Below are positions 56,960 to 64,000 of a DNA stretch of 64,000 nucleotides, in pieces; the first letter of the stretch is position 1; the number at the start of each line of letters is the position of its first letter. The translations under genes and the position numbers were made by a program. The DNA lies in the NCBI GenBank assembly GCA_018806985.1, contig JADANN010000131.1, forward strand, positions 1-64,000, given 5' to 3'. This DNA is from Angiostrongylus vasorum (Eukaryota; Nematoda; Chromadorea; Rhabditida; Metastrongylidae). The notes below the pieces were generated by a model, which was not told where the DNA came from, made no database searches, and was given only the letters and a program-made list of their open reading frames with translations.

Positions 56960-57548
56960 AATCTAATGATTGGCAAGAGGAAACGAGCGGCTTAGAGAGC
57001 TTTCAAGAGCATCGAGGATGTAGTGAAGAGAACAAAGAATACCGGACTCCATGCCCACCTTTTTCGACTCCACAATTCTTCCTGCGTTAACGTGTGCATC
57101 AGAAACCTGGTCGTTACGCAGAAAGGATGAAAGATCACTCAGAGTTATTAGAGGCGCAGTGGAACAGACAATGCTAGGAATGTCCGGTGCCACATAAATG
57201 AGGAAAGGGACGCGAAGCTCTCATCTACGCCATGCTCAAAGTTCAAAGACGGCGTTCTATACGCCAAAATGTCGAAAATAAGGTGAACTGGACACGAAAT
57301 GCGTTTGAGAGGAGATCTAAGCAAAAAACAAACTGGATTCCTCAGGATTTCAAGCATATTTAGGAAGATCATCGGTTCGATCAGAGGTCTTCACGAAGAC
57401 TCTGGAAGAAAGGTGCGATGCTCAACAAGTCCTAGAGCGAGCAGAACCACCTGGGCCGCTCTTGCACGCAATTGGGACAAATGGGAGGTTTACTGGCGCC
57501 GGCTCGAGTCACTCGACGACCAACGGGATTACAAGTGATGCATGTAAA
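56960..57548 (+). mobile_element. 5'-truncated RTE copy
   Basis: Same family as 21.2-24.6 kb, covering only the RT C-terminus: GAGCTTTCAAGAGCATCGAG, GATGTAGTGAAGAGAACAAA, then GGCTCGAGTCACTCGACGAC and a GGGATTACAAGTGATGCATG tail. Typical 5' truncation of a retrotransposed LINE. Confidence 0.8.
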
Positions 57549-57629
57549 TCATTGGATTTTTGAACTAGACTTTTTTTTGAATCGGGAAATATAAATGGAA
57601 TAGTGGAATATGGTATAACACAGCACGCC

Positions 57630-57672
57630 TGCTCTGACGAAGGTGAAATCGCAGAGACCTCAGCCACTGTCT
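57630..57672 (+). ncRNA. Degraded hammerhead-like core
   Basis: GCTCTGACGAAGGTGAAATC then GCAGAGACCTCAGCC: CUGANGA is kept, stem II weakened, GAAA altered to GAGA. Confidence 0.4.
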
Positions 57673-57879
57673 TCGAGAAAGAAGAAATACCTACCAGCAA
57701 GTTCTCATTCATTTCCCTCGGATAAAGCACTTACGGAACAATTGATACTCACCTGGATACTTTAAATGTCATGAAGAATTCCCCCATCATTCAGCACATT
57801 TATAATTTAATTGGTATGTTTCTGAAATGGAAAGAATGTCCATTCGCTTGAAGTAAGGTCATAGCTGCATTCCGAGTTG

Positions 57880-58200
57880 TCACCATTGGTGACATTTGTC
57901 ACCTAAATCATAATCATAGGTGGGCTACTCAGATCGTCACCATGGGTGATCACCCAAACCATTATCACTGGTTGTCATCCAGATTTTTTATTATAGGTAA
58001 AATTCCACATCGTTCTCATGAATAGTCAACGACGCTGGAACTGTCATGAAGAGATTGTTTGCCATCACCTAGCAATCAGGACATCAAGTCCCAGATGAAA
58101 ATCCACTTCGTTCCCATGGATAGCCAAGGACGTCGGGAAGGTCATGAAAACATGAAAAAAGTTGTTTGCTGTCACCTAGCAATCAGGACATCCACTCCAG
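57880..58200. repeat. Imperfect tandem repeats
   Basis: 57885-57985 holds several units built on CACCATGGGTGAT-like words. 58000-58193 is a two-copy duplication of about 95 bp sharing GTCACCTAGCAATCAGGACA / ATCACCTAGCAATCAGGACA. Confidence 0.65.
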
Positions 58201-58299
58201 GCCAGAACATACGTCCTAGCACATGTTTACTCGTAGCTGCTATTCCTAATGATGTAGACATTGAATTCGTTCGCGCAAACTGGCATTGAGCTAAACACA

Positions 58300-59030
58300 T
58301 CAACCCACATCTAATGGGATGGCAATGTATTTGATCTATACAGCAGTCAGCTGCAGATGAAATGATGTTTATAGTAAACGGTAATTGTATGGCGATGATA
58401 TTAAGTTGAACTCATAACTACTATAAATTTGGCAGACCACTTTGTTTTTATAACAAGGAATTCAATCGATATTTTTGTGGAGTCGGATTAGATGCTGTGG
58501 AAGTCCTGTCCTACTAGTAGATATGTAAGAAAAATTTAATCGCACCACTGGGACGCATAAAATGACCTCACATGAAGATGAAAACAACTGAAAGAAGACA
58601 GAAAACATTCGAAGATAAAGATAAATAGAGGATGGAAGGAAACCGACAAAAAATTTACGGTGGAATGCTAAAAACTCCGAAATTAAAAAAGATCTACCGA
58701 AGTCGGTTTTCGTTTGAAGTCCTCAACTGACAATTAAATCTTCTTTCTTTGCGAAATCTATGTCAGAACTTTACTTGCATTTCTCAATAGTGAATGTTCC
58801 AACGATTATTGGTAAGTCTATTCATTGCTTAAAAGCCCTATACAAAGCCTTGGGACGATTTCCATAGAATTTCCATAAGTGCTCCTTGTTTTTAGACCGA
58901 AAAGACGGCTAAAAGGTTAAATATCATTAAGGGAGGGAAAGACTGGAAACAAGTATGTTAAGAGAACACTTCAGGTAATACTGTAAACGACTTTCATTTA
59001 ACCTCAGTATGAAGCATCAATGTAGTTTAT
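58300..59030. other. No recognised feature
   Basis: AT-rich, no open frame over 60 codons with splice context, no family words found. Confidence 0.45.
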
Positions 59031-59195
59031 TTCGTTGACAAACTAACACAAGATTGCTGCCAAACATTTATTTGGCTAACGTTCGACGTCTTCGCTTTTC
59101 TCAGAGCCGATAGAGGTCTTCCAAAAGCGGATCAACGACTCGGATCATCAGCCGAATAAATGTTTGACAACAACCTTGTGTTATGAATTGAAGTA
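59030..59195. repeat. Decayed inverted-repeat element related to 56.04-56.22 kb
   Basis: CTAACACAAGATTGCTGCCA at one end, TGACAACAACCTTGTGTTA at the other. Contains on the minus strand GGCTCTGAGAA, then AGCG/AAGA/CGTC and GAACGTTAGCC, a degraded hammerhead with stem I (GGCT/AGCC) intact. Confidence 0.6.
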
Positions 59196-59359
59196 CTTCA
59201 GATAATTTTTTTCCTTATTCAAGCTAGACCACCACTATGAATGGCGAAAGCGTGAGGAACAAGATAGGTAAAATGCCGAGGTCTAATTGGTCCCATGAAG
59301 GCGGGCTCAAGCACCTAATCAAGCAAGTAACAACTTTTGCTGTTATACTTTTTATAATT

Positions 59360-59515
59360 AACTGTTTTCTTGATGAGCGAACGCGAGATTGTTATTACAG
59401 TAGTTATTCATTCACAATTGCTGACGATTGGGCGGTTACGCGTTCTTCAGAGCCTGGAAAGGTCAAATTGACATGCAACCTACTCAGTCAAACACTATCA
59501 TAACCTCAGCAGATA
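59360..59515 (-). mobile_element. Solo hammerhead-tail repeat, decayed
   Basis: GATGAGCGAACGCGAGATTG, a degraded core (GACGATTGGGCGGTTACGCG, TTCTTCAGAGCCTGGAAAGG), then GACATGCAACCTACTCAGTC. Same order as 25.78 and 60.42 kb. Confidence 0.6.
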
Positions 59516-60069
59516 AAACTTAACACATAAATTTCCATTCGCATAGTAAACGGCACTTTCTAAGCACTTAGCGTTTTGTTCACTAGGTGGGCCCAGGCTC
59601 CTGTAGAACGTACGTTGTAGGTCTACCATGTATTTGTTGTAGTCCCGTCTTTAATGATTTTGAAAGTGTAATGTATGCATTATTTTTCAGACTATGTAGA
59701 ACTTCATTCGTTGTTTTTCTCTTCTTCATTTCACTTTAATTTCTCTTTTTTTTCGCAGGAAATACTGAAATAGCCAGTACTTTACTTTTAAAAGAAAACG
59801 GGTTATGTGCCATGCACTTATGTGGAATGAAATGAGGAAAATTATAAAATTCCGACAACATGGATGTGAAGGAAAATTACGAAACTCAACGAATAAGTAT
59901 GTTGTACGAAAGGAATGATTTATTCAACACATAAGTCGTAGAGAAAGAACGAAAAAAAGAGAGTAAAAAAAATCAAACAACCAAAATAAAATGCATCCAG
60001 CACAGCATCATAAGAGGTTAAAAGAAAGGGTATGTGTATACGTGCTCATACACATATGTATATGTATAT

Positions 60070-60076
<7 letters not shown>

Positions 60077-60110
<34 letters not shown>
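60077..60110. repeat. (TA)n followed by TG-rich microsatellite
   Basis: TA tract flanked by ATGTATACATACATG words, then a TGTGTGTATGTATC-rich stretch to about 60250. The YIYIYI and VCVCV open frames here are artefacts of the repeat. Confidence 0.85.
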
Positions 60111-60111
<1 letters not shown>

Positions 60112-60422
60112 CTTGTGTTTGTCTGTGTGTGTATGTATCTATGTGTGCAGCCGCATTTATGCGTACACATACACACGTATGTACGTGTGTCGACTACAGC
60201 ATGTCTGCAGGTGTGTAGGTATTTGTGTGTAGACGTGCGTATATGTGCAAATGCATAAAGGATCCAATAAAGAAACATTCCAAATGAAGACAGGAACGGG
60301 TAGCACAGTGGTAGTGATGCCATTCATCACGAGCATGCTACTAGTTCGACTCAAACCGAGCTCACCATGCTCATCATTCCTCTTTGGTTGGGAATTGGTT
60401 TTAGACTTGTCTATGAACAATT

Positions 60423-60594
60423 TTTTCTACTTCTGTTTAGCAAACATGAGGTGTTATTTTATTTCTTTTATTTACGTACAAGCTGACGTTTCGGCGGATT
60501 TCGCCTTTCTCAGAGCCTGGAAGGGTCAAGTTGACTGCAATCTACACGGTCAAACGCCTCCATAACCAAACAGAGAAAAATGTTGAACCAAAAT
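60423..60594 (-). mobile_element. Solo hammerhead-bearing retroelement with 16-bp target-site duplication
   Basis: 172-bp insertion flanked by identical TTGTCTATGAACAATT at 60407-60422 and 60595-60610. Interior has AGCAAACATGAGGTGTTATT, a hammerhead core at 60481-60517 and GGTCAAGTTGACTGCAATCT. No coding capacity. It interrupts a SINE3 copy, which resumes cleanly afterwards. Confidence 0.8.
60481..60517 (-). ncRNA. Hammerhead core with one core deviation
   Basis: Minus strand: GGCT, CTGAGAA (CUGANGA expected; the G is A), stem II GGCG/AAATC/CGCC, GAAA, ACGTC, AGCT. Stem I pairs with one G-U. ACGU stem III is self-complementary. Confidence 0.65.
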
Positions 60595-61264
60595 TTGTCT
60601 ATGAACAATTAACTCTCTACAGTCCAAGTGGAAACGCTCTAGCTCGGCTATCCTAGGACACCGAGGAGAATCGACTCGGTCAGCATTCAACAACATTCAT
60701 AAAGAGAACGACAATCCACAAGCGGTAGATCGATGCTAGGAGTGCCGGAATTCGGACAGCACATGTGGAGACGGTAAGAGTATAATAAAAAATAAAGGTC
60801 AAATAAACACGATGACGTCGCCATTCCTCATCATAGTATTAAATAACAAAAACATCTATGACGTATTGATGGAAGGAAAAATGTTAATCAAAGAACATCC
60901 ATGCTCCTATTCAATTATTTCGTTCTTCGCCTATTTTCTTTTTTCCTTGCTCTCATTTTTTTTGCATATGTACTTTCCCATAATGAAGTGAAAAATGCGA
61001 AATGCCCTCTTTCTAGCAATTTTCGAAAAGCCGGTCAAGAAAGGTGTTTTTATCCAGTAGGACAACCAGCAAATTGTCTCGTAGAACATCTTGGCTCAGT
61101 TCTTCATCTAGAAGTTTCTAAAGGAAAAAAGTTTGGTTGACCATGAATTTTTGTTCTATCTCATTACTCAATCTAGAAAAAGGAAGCCAGAGGAAGAAAA
61201 AAACAATCTATTGAGAGCATATTCATGAAAAAAAAATATTAGAGTTGTTTAAAAGAACCAACAC

Positions 61265-61780
61265 ATCAATGGCGCGAGTGGCGCAGTGGTCGGAGGCATC
61301 CTGCAAAACACACACGATCGTTCGTGGAAGGTGATTTCTGTTTACTGGAGGAGCAAAAACACAAGGTGCATAGGTTGAGAACGCCGCTCAAAAGTACGGC
61401 ATGGTCATTGGCTGGCACCCACTGGTCAACTATTCCAACCATCCATCCAGGGTCAGCAAAGTTACATCATAGTTGTCTCTGAAAAACTACTTCCGACCAA
61501 CAAAGACCGACGATTACTTGTGAGGAAGGTCTGGGAAGATTTCAGCAAGCCTATTACAGGATTCTAGCGAGAATCAACCTGACCATCATTACATCATTAA
61601 ACGACATCGAAATCAAGAGGGTCAAAAATCTTCAATCACCAGGCGAAGTCACGCTCAAATCCGAAGGCCTTCGTGGACTACGGAGCGAGAAAATGGAACG
61701 AACCACTGCATGAAATGCTGGAATCCACAACATAACGGATATCGCATCGTGTCAAATAAAAATGAAACAAATGTTTGATG
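61265..61780 (+). repeat. SINE3 copy
   Basis: GCGAGTGGCGCAGTGGTCGG head; a central unrelated segment; then TATTACAGGATTCTAGCGAG, ATTAAACGACATCGAAATC and GGAGCGAGAAAATGGAACGA in SINE3 order. Confidence 0.55.
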
Positions 61781-62254
61781 GATTTCTGTAAAGTCGAAAA
61801 TTGAAGGCGCGTTGCAGAGGAGAACGACACGAAAATCGCTTAGCTGACGTTTAGTGGATTCATCAAGTTTTACAAATAGAAGAAAAACAGTGCAGCAAAG
61901 CCCCACAGAATTGCGTTTTTGTAGAGGAATTCTCATTATAAGACAAAATTTTTATTCCATAGACCTACCGTAATATTTCTCTAGCTAGTCTTAATCAAAT
62001 TACAACATGTAAAAAGTGTAATGGTCATACATTTAAAATTCAGCCATGCGAACTTCTTTGAACCTATTCCAGTCGTAAAGTACTTGACAAAGTTCTGACG
62101 AAACAACACCTTAAGTACAAAAGCATTAAGTGACACCGTCAACAGCCCGAGTATTCAACATAAGTACAACATCGGAGCACATCCATATAAAGAGAGTTTC
62201 CAGATTCACAGTACTATGTGAAATACAACCACACCATCACAATAAGAAAGTGGT

Positions 62255-62440
62255 CGAGAAAAGGACTTCGGTTGGTGTGATGGATAGCACGTGAGCCTAC
62301 GGTAAGGGCGGTCACGAAATCAAAAACCAGCTGAGATTCTTAGTTGTGCTCATATCTCAGCATCCTCGTGGTTGTATTTCACACAGCACTGTGTCATGAA
62401 GAAAGAATAGGCAGTAAATAAAAGTTGAAACACTGTGATT
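62255..62440 (+). repeat. SINE2 copy
   Basis: GGTTGGTGTGATGGATAGCA, TCATATCTCAGCATCCTCGT, GTGTCATGAAGAAAGAATAG; matches the 35.3-kb copy. Confidence 0.7.
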
Positions 62441-62609
62441 TTTATTATTTGCAACGATTTAACGCGGTGCAAAGGTGGATAGGTTAACCCACATGACAAA
62501 CGGTTTCACTTTTTCTGAAGCTCTTTTTGTGGGCTACAACCACTTTAACCGCTTATTCTACTTTATATACACATATAAATATACGTATACACATACATAT
62601 AGACATACA

Positions 62610-62615
<6 letters not shown>

Positions 62616-62655
<40 letters not shown>

Positions 62656-62700
62656 TATGTGCTTGTGTTTGTGTGTGTGTGTGTGTTCGTATATTCGTGT
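62616..62700. repeat. (TA)n / (TG)n compound microsatellite
   Basis: TA tract of about 18 units then TGTGTGTG. Overlapping open frames are low-complexity. Confidence 0.85.
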
Positions 62701-63524
62701 ATTCGCTTAGGAACAACCATTTGGAACATATTTCGGTCATGTTTTGTCATTCTTCATAAAAAAAAGAGGTATTATACTCGACATACATCGGCTACAGTAT
62801 TCCTAATGCCTATATAAATCCTGACTCTATAAACGCTCTCAGAATATGAGACGTAATCAGCAAAATATATGGCTTGGATTGCTTTGCCGTCGTGAACCAC
62901 ATCTATAACGCCTAGAGATAACCAAAAATAGATGTTCATTAAAACAGAGGAACTGAAATTGATGAGCCATCATGAAGCAAACATTTTAATATTAAACGGT
63001 AATGACAATCATCATCAAAAGCTTTTTTTGTTAGGACAAGTTTACCAGCGTCTTAAAATATCACTACAAATGCGCTCAGTTGTTGTGAGTAGCGATTAAA
63101 TTAGAAACCTCTAAGGAATATAATGAGTGCTACGATATGAGCTCAGTCTGTTCCTCATCGATCCAAAGCGTTTCTTATTGGGAAGATAATTCGCCGCTAT
63201 GCATGCTTATGAGAGGTACACATTTCCAATATACCGTCTCTGAGCTTCCCAAAAAAGGATTTAAGATAGAGAATTGGAGTATGTGACAAGATAGAATGCG
63301 CCATTGCGACTTTTCACCTTCTGTTGTCATCAGAGCATCATCATCACAATCAACGCCATCGCCATCACCTCGACGTGCACCACCAACTATCACCACAATC
63401 ATAATACCACTTATAACGCTATGCTCATCGATAGATATCGGTTCCGATATTGGATGGGGATTCTCCACCCACATCTGGACCTATAGAGCGAATTTATGAT
63501 TAAAATTGATTTCTTTGGTACTGG

Positions 63525-63770
63525 TGGTTGGTATAGCGCATTAGTTAGAAGTGTAACGACATAACTTCAACGAAGCTGAGATATTTGCAAAACTCTGGAC
63601 CGCAGGTGCCTATGGTGGGGAACGAACGTGCTATTGTCCTTTCCGGGGAGTAACGCGTTCACTACCACACCATGCGGGTCCTTCGTTTCGCCTGTCTCTC
63701 AGCTAGTTCTATCGGTCTTTTGCCATCAGCAATCACCCGTCAACGGGATTGATCTGGGGAGCCCAAATCG
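63525..63770 (-). repeat. SINE2 copy, antisense
   Basis: Plus strand CTTCAACGAAGCTGAGATAT, CTTTCCGGGGAGTAACGCG, CCTGTCTCTCAGCTAG, CACCCGTCAACGGGATTGAT. Confidence 0.8.
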
Positions 63771-63844
63771 GCATTGAACCCAGTTAAGCTGAGGCTATAG
63801 TTATAATCACAATTTTAACCTTTTTACTTACTCCCTACTCTTTT

Positions 63845-64000
63845 TTTGATGGCAGGGTATAATGCGAAATATAACTTCAACGAAGCTGAGATATCGCGTT
63901 AACTCCCCGGAAAGGACAATAGCGCGTTCGTTCCTCACCAAGTTTTGCAGATATCTCAGCTTCGTTGAAGTTATATTTCGCAATATACCCTGCCATCAAC
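63845..64000. repeat. Long inverted repeat made of SINE2 tails
   Basis: GATGGCAGGGTATAATGCGA at 63850 is mirrored by CGCAATATACCCTGCCATCA at the window end. Arms of about 60 bp include TAACTTCAACGAAGCTGAGA and its complement, with the SINE2 head sequence in the loop. The window may cut the element. Confidence 0.75.

Larger units (their letters stand above)
60290..60750 (+). repeat. SINE3 copy interrupted by a hammerhead repeat
   Basis: Head GGGTAGCACAGTGGTAGTGA (A-box-like) and CTAGTTCGACTCAAACC (B-box-like); body resumes after 60610 with CTCTCTACAGTCCAAGTGG and CGAGGAGAATCGACTCGGTC. Split by the insertion at 60423-60594. Confidence 0.65.

Noticed and set aside
57880..58200. Possible CRISPR-like array because of repeated words
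   Set aside because: Units are few, uneven and diverged, in a eukaryotic context; an ordinary tandem duplication.

Overview
This is a eukaryotic genomic window from a nematode, most likely a strongylid/hookworm-type clade V species. Exons are small, carry consensus GT-AG sites with TTTCAG-like acceptors, and match Fe65/FEH-1, SDS-22, OST3 (TUSC3/MAGT1), ZMAT2/SNU-23 and BTB proteins. The rest is AT-rich DNA full of RTE-type LINEs, Penelope-like elements (PLEs) and tRNA-derived SINEs. I recall the ZMAT2-OST3 gene pair as adjacent in Caenorhabditis elegans (ZK686.4/ZK686.3). No bacterial features, CRISPR arrays or genuine tRNA/rRNA genes were recognised. The species call is an inference.

Layout. 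1-3.6 kb (+): 3' end of a feh-1 (Fe65) gene, with an intact PTB2 domain and a PTB1 region broken across frames. 6.97-11.8 kb (-): sds-22, reconstructed as six exons plus a missing 5' exon. 12.9-17.9 kb (-): OST3/TUSC3, complete in seven exons (340 codons plus stop). 18.2-20.0 kb (-): ZMAT2/snu-23, five exons, 267 bp upstream of OST3 and operon-like. 21.2-24.6 kb (+): a decayed, nearly full-length RTE retrotransposon. 25-30 kb: repeats. 30.6-38.9 kb (+): a BTB/POZ gene, with probable C-terminal exons at 38.1 and 38.8 kb. 39-64 kb: no recognisable host gene, only nested repeats.

Mobile content. Three PLE loci (8.9-11.04, 14.6-16.1 and 43.0-45.1 kb) carry RT and GIY-YIG endonuclease remnants. 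Two of them lie in introns of sds-22 and OST3, and two have inverted, head-to-head ends. At their 3' ends, and as short solo repeats elsewhere, is a hammerhead-ribozyme core. One copy (10918-10953) keeps every conserved core base and has a self-complementary stem III typical of dimeric hammerheads. A solo copy at 60.4-60.6 kb is flanked by a 16-bp target-site duplication. Three SINE-like families with Pol III box-like heads, a ~390-bp repeat always on the plus strand, an internally deleted mariner and several (TA)n tracts make up most of the remainder.

The housekeeping genes do not form one pathway. ZMAT2 (spliceosome) and OST3 (ER N-glycosylation) are probably co-transcribed. The most unusual material is the hammerhead-bearing retroelement family.
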